Assembly (NCBI GenBank): GCA_030704615.1 | Contig: CM060731.1 | Location: 42,036,001-42,100,000, forward strand | Origin: Takakia lepidozioides | Lineage: Eukaryota; Streptophyta; Takakiopsida; Takakiales; Takakiaceae | DNA: 64,000 nt | Direction: 5' to 3' | Shown here: piece by piece, positions 33,928-45,400 of the stretch | Layout: the number at the start of each line of letters is the position of its first letter | How positions within the stretch are numbered: position 1 is the stretch's first letter | The notes under the pieces: model-generated | The model's input: the letters and a program-made list of their open reading frames with translations, nothing else | What the model was told of the DNA's origin: nothing | Databases searched by the model: none | Translations under genes and position numbers: made by a program

Positions 33928-34289
33928 CATAGCCATATTGGCACATTTTTATCACTTAGTACTTTGACATATGTGCCAACTTCAATATGATTTTGTAGGT
34001 CAATCATTTTTTTTCTTATTGTTTTTCTTTTTAGTTTCAAAACAAACACCCAGCCAAGCAATTGGCCCTTGAGGTGGGGAAAAAAACCCCCTTTCTTCGC
34101 CATGGAGGCATTATAGGGGTAGAGCCCAAGCCCAAAGGTAAGAGAGACAGATGACATGCTGATACACGAGTTCCCCTCTTAGCCTAGCTGGGGGCCTCCA
34201 AACCCTCAGTTGAACCACCGGTCGACCCCATTCACGTCGGTCATGCACACCATTTTTGGATGATCTACCCAGTACCTGACCCTCCATCA

Positions 34290-35345
34290 CCTCGTCCAAT
34301 CCGCAACCTCCTTAAAACCCTCACTAAAGAAGCCAAAAAACAAGCCTCAACCTCTCTCAGCCATACTTCATATCAAAAAATGGACCCCTTCCAATGTCCT
34401 GCCACATAAATTATCAAACCACTTCTGGAACTCCAAAGCCGCCTCAGATGCACAAATAAGGCAAACACTCAAATTTAAATACGCCCAATATATGGGCCAT
34501 CAACACAAACACACCTTCTGGCCAACCCTATTCCCATCCCCACACTGCCCACTCTGCTCACACCTTTATTCTAAACGTGATACCTGGCCTCGTATTCTCA
34601 GCGAATGTCCACACCCTGTCATCCACGGGTTGCGAATCGCTCGTCATAATCACGCCATATGGCACATCCACAAACTTCTCTTACAATGTAGTGCAACTAG
34701 ATGGTTTACACTCATCAGCGCTGGCACCTACTAGGGTCGGCCTCCAGACCATACAGTACGTACTTGGCTCCTTCCACGTATCTGTCAACCTTGCGGGTCC
34801 TGCACATGCCCCGCTAAACTATGCCCGGGCATCCTCATAGTCCAGGGCCTCCCCCTTAACTCCCCCCCCCCTCATGCACCATCATCAGACATCACCATAC
34901 ATTTTATAAAATTCATATACTGCCACTGCTTCCCTAGCGCCTCTATTCTAGAAAAACGTAAAAAATACGCACCATTAATCGTTGGCATCCACCGACGAGG
35001 GTGGGGCACCGGCCCACTCACTGTCGTAACTACTGGCACCAGATGAGGCATCCATAATGCCAGCATCTCTACCCTTCAAAATAATTTTTAAATCCCTATC
35101 ACATCTATTCACAAATGTTTCAAAAGCAATACACCTCATCGCGCTCCGATCCCTCACTGCGATCATCACCAACAAACTACAAACTCGAATCCAGTCTCCC
35201 TCCCGCTTCCTAGGCACCTCATACGCCTCTGGGTACCACTGGTACCCGTGGGGCCCATGGGCCCACGAGTGCCAAGCGGCACCCTTCACCACTACTACCG
35301 TTCTCCCAATCTGCCCCAAGTATCTCCTAGGCCTCGATTTTTACA
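34290..35345 (+). mobile_element. LINE C-terminal relic with zinc-knuckle and nuclease-like region
   Basis: A C-rich block in otherwise AT-rich DNA. Frame 1 to 34734 reads KWTPSNVLPHKLSNHFWNSK, KFKYAQYMGHQHKHTFWPTL and the zinc-binding-like CPLCSHLYSKRDTWPRILSE with C and H following (ECPHP, IHGLRIARHNHAIWHIHKLL). After frame changes the homology goes on with CTCPAKLCPGIL, ITIHFIKFIYCH, EKRKKYAPLIVGIHRRGWG and PLTVVTTGTR. From general knowledge this is the C-terminal part of a non-LTR retrotransposon polyprotein. The pattern I.FI.F.Y then K..KYAPLI resembles a PD-(D/E)XK nuclease fold, which is inference. No RT domain is left and stops are present. Confidence 0.65.
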
Positions 35346-38030
35346 TAGGGCCCACCTCTATTAAGGAGCAATAGCCGCAAAACAAAGTGGCTCTTATTTA
35401 CGCCGGCTTTGGCCGGAGTCTTCTTCTTCTCTCTTCTCTTCTACACGAGTGTCTTACCAACCAGACATGGTGATGTTGCATTAAAATTATAGTTAATCAT
35501 TGAAGTATGATGTCTTCAAAGCCATATATATATATACATATGTTAATGAATGTGTGGTAATCGGCTTAATTATATGAACATTTGATGGATGTTATTATAT
35601 TATCAACCATATATTTTCACCATACTATTAGTATTTTTGACATATAATACCATAAAATGGACAAGTATTTTTTTTGTTTTTTTGAAAAGCTAGTTGAGTA
35701 TCTTTGACTTGTTTGATGTATTGAAGCATTGAATTTCTGAAACGTATACATTCGGCAGTCTACATAAATATGAAGGGAGGCGGGGTTGGGAATGTGAAGT
35801 GGGAGTGATTGAAAACATGATTAGTCATGGGGACCTGGGGTCTTAAATACAAGATTATGAACTGGAAGTAGAAAAGCGCTTTGGCCAATATTAATTTCTA
35901 GCGTTTGGGAGCATTCGCAATCCACAAGTAGAAAATGGTTGTGGTGTTTGATAATAATTTCTTACAAATTTGGAAAGAGTTGTAGAAGTGCCACAGTCAT
36001 TTTTAAGTCCAATGTAAGCCCACGAACGGATCATGATATTAAATCAGATTACTATATAAAAGGATTTTGTGTCGATACTCTTACAAAAATATCATGTTTA
36101 AATTGGGATGTACGTTTGATAGAGGTGAGGGATAACGAACTCTTATAAGTTGATACTCTTAGAGTGGTATCATATTCCATATACATTTATCTTAGATCTT
36201 AGCAAATTTTCATCAGCTGGTATTCTAGAAAATTCAGCATGTTGAAGTCGTAGTGAGGACCAAGTACAAATTCTTGAATTCATAGAGTTTACCAATGGAT
36301 ATATGATTCATAGTTGTAAGCAATATTTTGGCGATATAATGTTTCGACACAATGGGATATGAGAATGGGGATTATTTATTCCGTGACACTTGAATGAAAG
36401 GCATAATAGGAGTTTAGCGATCCTTAATTTTTGACATTGATTTCTAGTCTTCTCTTTGAGTAAACAAAAGCCAATAAATAATGTAACAAAATTGTTCTAA
36501 TGCCTCTTGAGAACATATTAATTGAAGCCTAAATGTGTGTTTATTTCAGCTTGAGCAAAGTACATGAAAAAAGAGAAGAAAAAATCCTCTCCTCTTGCAA
36601 ATTTACTTCTTATTATCTTTTCAACCGTTCCCATACATTGAATGTTGGTTCTCATTACAATCTTTTGTTACTGCCCAGTTTATGTGTAAATATGAATCCT
36701 GCAACAAATATTATTGTAACAAAACTACTATGGCTAGTGCATCAATTGATGGGGGATTATGCAATCAACTTTATTGCTTCAGAACAACATTGGTGTACAT
36801 GATGTGTAACTTACATGTTTGTCTTCATTTTCTCTCTTCTCTATCTTCCACCGTTTTTAATTCTATAGAGTAGATCATAGTCTACTTTCTTCCTTTATAT
36901 ACAACTGCTCATATCCATTATACATGTCTCATCTTAGTGGCTCATAGGATCTCTTGCATCATTGCGACCTTCCATATCTCAAGAGAAGTAATGGACGAAT
37001 GATATTCTTGCAATGATAGATCAAACATGGTATTCTGTTGACACGCAGTTTTTATTTATGGTCCCTATACCACCCAAATTAACAAGATGTTGTATTAATT
37101 TGTGTTACTATATTTTCAATCCATATTCATCAAGTCAATAATTTTTGACTGATTTTCAATATTTCATTGATGGAGAACTGAAAGTACAAGTAATAATCAT
37201 AACATAAAAACCAAGAAACCAGCGATGAACCTATATATCAACGATGAACTTAAAGTAGTAGGAAGCATGGTCATATTGCATTAATATGGAATTATGATAT
37301 CTAAGATCTAAAGAGAGATTCTATATTACACAAATACAAGCCGCATAATATTTATACAATAAAATAAGCAGAGTTATGGCTTTATTTTGTATAATGATAC
37401 ATAGTATACTCTATATTCTATATACTAACCGTTGAATGTAATAATCATGTATTAAAATCATATATATGTATATTGACGACAACCAAAGGTAGCGTCAAGA
37501 AGAGCCTCTTCCCCCATATGGGTACTTTGTCCTTTTAGAGAGCTAGAGTTTGTCTGTCCAACTCTATCCATAAGTGCTAGAGAGCTAGAGTTTTGTGACA
37601 TGGCCAGACAACAGAAGAACTCCATATGCATCAATCAGATGCAACTCCATCCAAACGGGACAAAGGTCGAGTTACTCAAATTTAAAAGATAGAGGAAAAA
37701 ATTAACCTAAACAGGGCCATAGGGTAACATTAATTGAAGAAGAGTTTTTAAATTGAACTGTATGTCATTTCTAGCCATGTGATATAGGTAGACCCCGCCC
37801 ATTCATTTACTTTTGGGTTTTAGTACTTCTATGTGCAAAGAAACAATATTTTTGGGATTTAGGTGGGTGCGCATTGCTTTGTGTAGTCTAGTGGAAGAGA
37901 CAATAACTCCATGAAGAAAAAGCACACAATATTTACAAGTGACATGTTGTCATTTGCAATATGTATACATATATATATTTTGTGATGTTGCTTGTTTGTA
38001 TAAGTACTTCATCTTGGTTATATGATATAC
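35346..38030. other. AT-rich island, non-coding
   Basis: Very AT-rich DNA with short TA runs. It holds copy B of the 115-base repeat (36071-36188) and no credible gene. Composition differs sharply from the gene-bearing flanks. Confidence 0.55.
36071..36188. repeat. AT-rich dispersed repeat, copy B
   Basis: Matches 33811-33927 (gtcgatactcttac, ttgggatgtacg, gttgatactcttagagtgg). Confidence 0.7.
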
Positions 38031-38034
38031 TTAT

Positions 38035-39290
38035 TATAAATGACCTACATAATATTGGGGGGTACATGTGTCATGTACATTGTAGAAATGAAAATTAAAT
38101 TGTTAAAACTTATACCTATTTATAAATGATGCTATATAATATTTTATATTTCGTTTGTCGCATCCTTGTGATTTTTTATTGAGAACATTGCATTGCATGT
38201 CTAGCAATACAAAACATTCTAAGTTTTATGAACACAATATTTCAAACATTTATAAGTATTTAAGTACAGAAATGCATTGACTATATATCTACATCATCTC
38301 TAAATCGTGCAGCCTATGTATAGGTCACTTAGAATACTCGGAACACTCAGTTGTATAGGTCACTTAGTTCATGCGATACACATAAATGATCTATATAATA
38401 ATAGGAGGTGCATGTTAGATTGAATATTGAATTATAAAATCTAATCTGCATATTAAAATGATATTTGTTATTCATTTTTAAAATTTGATCTCCCAAATCC
38501 ATGTGATTTTTTTTATTTAAAACAACTTATTGCACGACAATGAAAATTTTTGTACACATAAATGATCAATATAATAATAGGAGGTGCATGTAAGAATGAA
38601 CAGGGAATTGTGATATTTTATATGCATTTAAAAAAGCTGTTATAGGATAGATTTCAATTCGATCTGTCACATATTTGTAGTTATTTTTAATACAAAATAT
38701 TTCATTGCATATCTATCAATACAAAAATTCCAAGTATTACGAACAAACTAGAAAACTATAGAGTATACGTGCACACATGTTATTAGATCCAATTGTTCTT
38801 TATCACAATTCCTATGCATCCATCCTATGCATAGATTACTCATAATCTTCTTGAATTCATGGGATACACATAAATTATCTATATAATAATAGCAAGTGCG
38901 TGTACGAGTGAATATTAAATTATGAAATCTTATCTGCATTTTAATTTAAAAAAAATTATAATCCGGTCGCACACATCCTTGTATTTTTAATTAAAAATAA
39001 CTTATTGCAGGACAATGAAAATATTCTACTTATGAGACTCTGTACATATAAATGACCAATATAATAATAGAAACACATGTAAGAGTGAACACTGAATTGT
39101 GATATTTCATATGCATTTAATAAGGCTGTTATAGGATATATTTTAATTCAATCTCTACTCCTTTGTGATTTTTTAATTCACAATATTTTATTGTATATCT
39201 CATAATATAAAAATTCTAAGTAACATGAATAAACTAGAACACTATAGATTATACATCCACATATTAGATCTAGTTGTTCATCAAATTATT
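38035..39290. repeat. AT-rich tandem array with a period of about 487 bases
   Basis: The phrase cacataaatgatc.atataa, followed by taataggaggtgcatgt, begins units at about 38379, 38556, 38866 and 39046, with more diverged starts near 38038 and 38113. Units alternate between a type of about 178 bases (ending caacttattgca.gacaatgaaaa) and one of up to 310 bases (with aagctgttataggata and aaactagaa.actatag). The higher-order period from 38379 to 38866 is therefore about 487. This is satellite-like organisation. Confidence 0.75.
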
Positions 39291-39824
39291 ACGGTATAGT
39301 CCAACATTCTTAAAGACAAGGTCTCATCATATTTGAATTATGCAAATGACCCTAAACCCTCTATGTATACGTATACATACATATATATATATATATGTAT
39401 TTATCAGAAATTAGGTTGTGCCAATCTGAACTAAGTTGTGCCAACAACCTGGCGGCGCCCCCCACCTTAGTGGCGCCACCTACGTTGTTGACGCCCATGT
39501 ATGTTGTCAACAAGTGGTGTGAACAACTAAGTTGATTTGTCGAGGGTCATGGTCATACGGTATTCCTTCGTGTACCAAATGCCCGACAAATCAAAGATGA
39601 AAGCATCTAAGCATGAATTTGAAGGATCTAAGAATCTATTAGAGAATATTTGCTGAACAAGTGGGATGAAGACATGGGCATTTGGTATTCCATACCGTTT
39701 GCCCACAAAATCAACCCTGGACAAATCATCTACAACCACTAGTGGTTGATTTGTTGAGGGTCGTAGATGATTTGTCGAGGGTTGTAGATGATAGTGAAAT
39801 TGTCGAGCATTTGGTATTCCATAG
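39291..39824. other. low-order local repeats before the intact FHA-SAC locus
   Basis: Contains repeated short phrases (gatttgt.gagggt.gtagatgat; tttggtattccata) between 39530 and 39825, and a TA run near 39380. An open minus frame of about 100 codons over this stretch is a by-product of the repeats. Confidence 0.5.
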
Positions 39825-40163
39825 GTTTGCACTGAGCCGTAATATCCTAGTTTAGGGAGCCAGCCTTTGTTATCAACTGGAAAAACTTCAGAATAAAACT
39901 TTATTTCAAAATAGGGATTATAAGGAAAAAATTACTTCCCTGAACTTGGAGGCCACAGTGGAGGTCGAGTTAGTTTTCACTGAAAGGGGCTACTGGGATA
40001 CTTTATTCTTCTACGCATACTAAGTAAGTACCCCCAAAATACGGTGAACAATTTCGCACAGAAGATTTTTTCTCTAAAAAAATAAAAATAAAATTTTGAA
40101 GTTAGGGCTATGGCGGGAAAATGGAGTCCCTGCGAGGGAGGAACACGGAGCTTTAATCTGTGG

Positions 40164-40164
<1 letters not shown>

Positions 40165-40194
<30 letters not shown>

Positions 40195-40224
40195 AGAGTG
40201 AGAGTGAGAGAGAGTGAGTGAGTA
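40165..40224. repeat. GA-rich microsatellite upstream of FHA copy 2
   Basis: (GA)n followed by gagagtgagagtgaga-type interruptions, longer and less regular than in copy 1. Confidence 0.93.
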
Positions 40225-40374
40225 GCAGACTAGCGACAGAATCGGGAAACAGAGCTTCGTTCTTTGGCTTCTGACGGCAAAGGGCTCGGCCAGGGAGTTG
40301 GTAGAAAGAGGAAGTGGTGGAGGGAGAGGCGTAGGGAGGGATATAGTGATAAGGCATACATGTAAGCATTTGCC

Positions 40375-40845
40375 ATGGAGAGGCTCCCATTGATACTATG
40401 CATGGAGCGTGGCCCGAATGAAGGCGCAAGTTTTGACTGCACTAAGGTCAAGCGGGTGACTGTCGGACGTACACGCCAAAACAATTATCAGATCAAAGAT
40501 CCCACAGTCTCCCAGAAGCATGCAGTCATCGAATGGAAGGACGATCGTTGGTCGATTGTGGACGTGGGGAGCTCTAACGGGACAGCCATTAACGGGATCC
40601 GTCTTGAGACCGGTGTGCCTATGCAGCTTAGCGCTGATGACTTGCTCATATTTGGGGAAGAGATCAAGGTACGCGTACATATGGAGCAAGGCGAGAAAGG
40701 TCCCACGGTGGAGCAGTGGTTTGCACTGGAGGGGACGCGCTTGTCGCATCAGTTGGATGTCGAGACCGAGGCCATTGTAGAGGATATGAAGAAGCACGCC
40801 GAGCTCTTAAAGCAGGCATTTCGAGCCTATGCACGGGTAGAGTGA
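40375..40845 (+). CDS. FHA-domain protein, intact copy
   Basis: A 156-residue single-exon frame. Residues about 5-110 form a forkhead-associated domain, a phosphothreonine-peptide binding fold. The hallmark positions are present: GR at 31-32, S46 and H49 in TVSQKH, and SSNGT at 66-70. The tail after about residue 120 is charged and probably helical (EDMKKHAELLKQAF). Small plant FHA-only proteins of similar layout exist; their partners are mostly unknown, so no pathway is assigned. The ATG at 40375 follows tttgcc and is conserved in copy 1. The gene converges on the SAC gene, with 1.6 kb between their stop codons. A donor-like gtagag at the stop leaves open a longer spliced form. Confidence 0.85.
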   Translation: MERLPLILCMERGPNEGASFDCTKVKRVTVGRTRQNNYQIKDPTVSQKHAVIEWKDDRWSIVDVGSSNGTAINGIRLETGVPMQLSADDLLIFGEEIKVRVHMEQGEKGPTVEQWFALEGTRLSHQLDVETEAIVEDMKKHAELLKQAFRAYARVE

Positions 40846-41358
40846 GGTGAAATGTGGCACTTCATGGGGGATCATGGTACCCTCTCGATATCCATTTTCT
40901 TGGATGATGCGGAGAGGATACGCAGAAGTCCATCTTTTGGATCCGGAAAGAGCATCCAGTGTCTTCATGTTCATGTCTTTGCCTCTGTGAAAAGCTTTCC
41001 ATCTCTTACTTGGAAAGGACAAGGTGTTTACCAGGTGCTAGCATCAGCAAAGCAGTTTACTTGTGCAAGTCATAGCATTATAAGGTATTTAGCACTCCAC
41101 CACCGGGACATCTATTTCAAACTGATGTTTCCCGTGTCGAAGAGTAGTAGTGCCTGAAAACACATTACGGAACCTTCTATGGAGGTTCATATGAGGGACA
41201 GGTGTAGATTGGAAGGGTGTGGTATTCACAAGACTTTCTCAAACTCCGCACAAATTGGTCAGGATCATATTTCTACCCCTCTACCTCTTAAGCTAGTCAC
41301 GAGTAGATGGAGGGGGAATCCTCATGATCTTCAAGGTATTGTTGGTGCATTTGCGCTG

Positions 41359-41419
41359 TTCTGCAGAATCAGCAGCCTTGTATAACAGTTAGACGCATTA
41401 AGCTGCTGATTCTGCAGAA
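41359..41419. repeat. short inverted repeat (hairpin) downstream of FHA copy 2
   Basis: Same hairpin as at 3228-3288: arms of 18-20 bases (ctgcagaatcagcagc and its complement) around a loop of about 27. It lies in the 3' flank of FHA and could fold in a transcript. Confidence 0.8.
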
Positions 41420-42476
41420 TGCAACAGAGAATGCAGATGCTGTTTTGCATAAGAACAGCATACAATGATGCACGTCTTAACAGTTGAGGGGGTAGGTTTT
41501 CTCTTAGGAATGCTGGACAACGGGATGCAGATCTCGATGTTATGTGATCTACACTTCTTTCTCGTTTTCACTCTTAAACTGTGCAAATCTCTTCCGATTT
41601 CTTCTGGTTTACTTGTAATCACGCAGCTTGCGTCATGCAACTTGAAAGTCTCTGTATATGGATGTCCATGAATGCTAGAGTTAACCCTACTGTGACTGTA
41701 ATTCATTGTACCTTTCGGGTACAAAAATGGAAAGGAAATAGATGAGAGAAGTTTGCTAGGATACCAAGGATGCAGAAGGTGATCATATTTGTCCAACAGT
41801 GAAGGTTGTGATGAGTTTGTGCATATACAATCTGATAGATAATTGTTATACCTTCATCTTGATGCTTTGTGGCAAATCACTCATCAAGAATTATGGTTAT
41901 TTTCATTTACAGTCTGTTTCCTTCAGTCTGGTGTTTGGTTTACCTAGCAGGGACAATGCTCAAGAAAGACCTGGGCTTCTGAAGATGTACTTGGCATGTG
42001 AGTGGTCTTGTACTTTTTCTTCCTCTGCATTCTCCACTTGCTTTCATGACTTTGAGTGCCAGCAGTTCACTTGTGCACCTGTGAGCCATATGGCTTCTTG
42101 ACACCCTGTAAATTCTTGTCTGAGTGTTCTTTGTCATTCAGCACTTGGAAAGCCAACGTTATATCACTTTCCTGAATGTCAAAGAGCTACATTTCCTCCA
42201 CTTGGTCCTTCCCATAGCGTAATTCCAAGGAAACAACAAAGTGTTCTTAAAAGTGAACTTTGTACAGAATAGACACAATCAGACAAGTCTGAAATCTATG
42301 GGTGGGCTTTCTACTCGTGTACTCTTCCAACCTCCCAATCCTTTCAGATAGCCACTGTATCTGTTCATATATACACAGAGAGGGTAGGGGGGTTGTGCTA
42401 TTCCCTTGTGTAAACAAGTGTATAGGGAGAAAAAGTGGTCTTTACTTTACCATGGCCACATTTACCCTCAGGTTCC

Positions 42477-45400
42477 TTAAGACTCAACTTTGCATAGTGT
42501 ATCTCCACGAAAAATCCACCGGGCAAAAGTGCTGGTATAATCAAGGCTGGCAGTTGCACTTGGGATGCTACTGCAAAGATCAGTGCCCATATTCTCATAT
42601 TGGTCAAGAGCAGACTCCATTGCCAGCCTGACCTTCTCATCATCAATGCCTTCTGCTGCCTCAGCAATTGCATTGTAATAATCTATCCCTTCAACAGCTA
42701 CGTCCACAAGATCCAAAGATGGTCCCTGCATCAGAAATCAAGTTTTGCCTCTTAAAAGTATAGTAAGAGACCAGCCAGCCTGCCAGTGTGGAGGCATGAA
42801 AAATTGTACAGGGCAGGTCACAAAGAAACTAAGTCAATGAAAGCAGAAGCACCTTGCAACATTGGACATAATGTTGGTTGGCTTCGCTCTCTTCAACCGA
42901 GCCTGGGAGAAGTCCAGTTCCATACCAGCTATCATGTTCTGATGATGCAGTCATTACATATCTGTGGACACACACAGGCAACCTAAATGTCCTTAGATGG
43001 GAAGGTAGACTCCCTAGACATCTCTAGTCTTAGAATCAACTACATCGACAGAAAGAAAAGTATATCTTAACACTCCCACATCCCTTGAACAGGGAGCACT
43101 CACTCTCACTCCCATTTCAGTTCGGTATGTGCGCATCATCAAGGAAATACTAGCACAACTGGAGGTGGAAGCTCACCTATCATACAGGTCCTCCTCAGCA
43201 TAAGCACCTGATGAAGATAGCCAATTGAACTCTGCAAATTCTCGCCCTGTTTGATCCTCAGTGTTTTTCTGGGGTCCACTTTGCCCAGAATGCCCATTTG
43301 CTACTGTTTGGTCATCCGCTTTACGCTGGCCAAAGAGCCAAATTGGACTCTTCAACTGCACCTCCCTGAAGAGCAAGCCAACGAATAAATTGGTGAATGA
43401 CAACAAATAACATTGCCTACTCAGAAAATGCATCAAGAAAAGCAGTTGTCTATGTCACTGATAAACGCTATCATCTGTCTTTCACCTTACGTCCACTTAC
43501 ATATTAACATCACAGTGAGAGACATATGTAGCAGAAGCAAAGAGAGGGTGCACTCACGCAGCATCAGGGGCAGTCCCTGTAACTCCCCCAAGAGGGCCCT
43601 TTTTCAGCTCTGCCTCCCCATACATGGATACATGCTTGAAGGACCCGGATGACACCTAAGTCCAACCACAATGTACAGTTTAGGTCCATAAGAACACATC
43701 CAACTGCGGAAGACTCAAGTGACCATATTGTGAAAAGTCTAGTTTTCTATTGTACCTCAAAGAGCTTGTCAAATGATGTCAATTTCATCCGGTGATGGTG
43801 ATAGTCCTCTTGACATGGAGGTGCTACTTGTGGTGGTCTCAAAACCTCTGAACGAGTTCTCTGTAACAACATCCTGTGTACAATACACAACAGCCACCAA
43901 CAGACTATGATAATTGTATGATAAACATGGAGAGAAGTCAGACTGGATACATTTTGAATCTGACACATTTTATGTTGCTCCGAGCTCGTGCACAAATTTC
44001 CTACCCCAAACAAAGCCACCAACAAGTTCTCAAGGGTTTACCCTCAACATGTAGCCTTGGCAATCCAAATAGCACCTGGTCAGTATAATGGAAGTGCCCA
44101 TAATCAAGATGATGTTAGAAGAGATGAGAATTGAGCACAGCAGTGAAAAAAGGTTGTTGCTTACTTAACATCCTTGGCAAACTCATCTTCGTAGCCTCCA
44201 ACGTGCAGATAGTAGTCAGAGTCTAACTCCCAAAGCGCAGGCTTTCCATCTTGAGGTTGGAAGTAGCCCAGAAACCTGTGCTCCAAATGCAACGGGGCCA
44301 TCAAAGCACGTTAATCTCACCTTCATGTTGGACAGTACAAGTAGATATAGAAGACCTTCTCAACACTAGAAAAGATTCACAAAAGGTAGATATCGAATTT
44401 TCTCAAGGATCAACTGTGCTTTATGGGTGGGCCACAAATATGGCTCTACTGATTCATAACTCTTGTTGACAGAATGAATACATTAATGTTGAGGAAGAGT
44501 AAAACAAAAAACTAGAGTGGGCTGCATTGAGGTGGGAAAGGGCTCACAAGTTGATAGCATCCTGCTTTTCACCATCAGTATATGTATTGCTATAGTAGCG
44601 TTTGATTGACTTCAAAAATTCTTGCGATTGTGTTGTTGCCTTCCACTTCCCTTGCCTCTCTGGGAATACCTGTAATCGTACATACCAAGTAACCAAGAGA
44701 AGGTTCATGCAAACTCCAAAAACCAGAAAAGCAGGTCATATATTGCTTTCGTGGAAATGGCTTTCACAAGTTGTATACCCACTGCCATCACTTGTACTAA
44801 CCATACCAACTGATTCCAGGGGCATTGAAGTCACAAGGATTCAATGAAAGACATCAAAGCTCCTCAAACGGTCATGAAAGGACGGGAAACCAAGTTAACA
44901 TACAGAAAATGCCTAAACAGTCCTTCACACTGAAGCAAGACATCACCTCATCAAAGCACATCAAATTACAGCATGAAACCTTACTGTATTGTGAGCAGCA
45001 GAACCCCCATACTGAAGTGCCAGAACATCGCCCATGTTTTGGTACATGTCCATCAAGGCTGCTGCAACCCCACTATCAGGGTCCAGCTTAGGCATGTCAG
45101 TCAAGCCCAATGCATGAAGTTGCCGTCCCAGAGCCGCCAGGCCATAAGCATATTGCGCAACATTTGTGCGATCAAGACAATCGATGCAGTTTGTTCGAAG
45201 GACACCACTCTGAAAACGGGGCTCTCTTCCCTTGTTCACCTTCTCTATCTTCCGCTCCCTCTCTTGATCACGGCTGCCATTGCTACTGACAAGACTGCCA
45301 CTGCTGAAGTCTCTCCCTAGATCTAGTGATGGTCGGCGATCCCTCAATGGTGAGATTCTTCCTGGTACACTCTCGCTGCAAACCAATAAATTGTAAACCC

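Larger units (their letters stand above)
39825..43742. repeat. segmental duplication, copy 2 (the block shared with 1708-5610)
   Basis: The counterpart of 1708-5610. Here the sequence continues beyond 43742 into the rest of the SAC gene, so this is taken as the source locus. Confidence 0.9.

Noticed and set aside
35225-35270. Palindromic ggtaccactggtacc and gggcccatgggccc as regulatory sites
   Set aside because: They fall inside a decayed GC-rich LINE relic and have no gene to act on.
40396-40797. A 133-codon minus frame opposite the intact FHA gene
   Set aside because: It is the antisense of a conserved FHA domain and recurs in every FHA copy for that reason.
40738-41230. Copy 3 FHA as a processed retrogene that lost an intron
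   Set aside because: The missing stretch is not bounded by GT and AG and contains the genuine C-terminal codons and stop, so it is a deletion.
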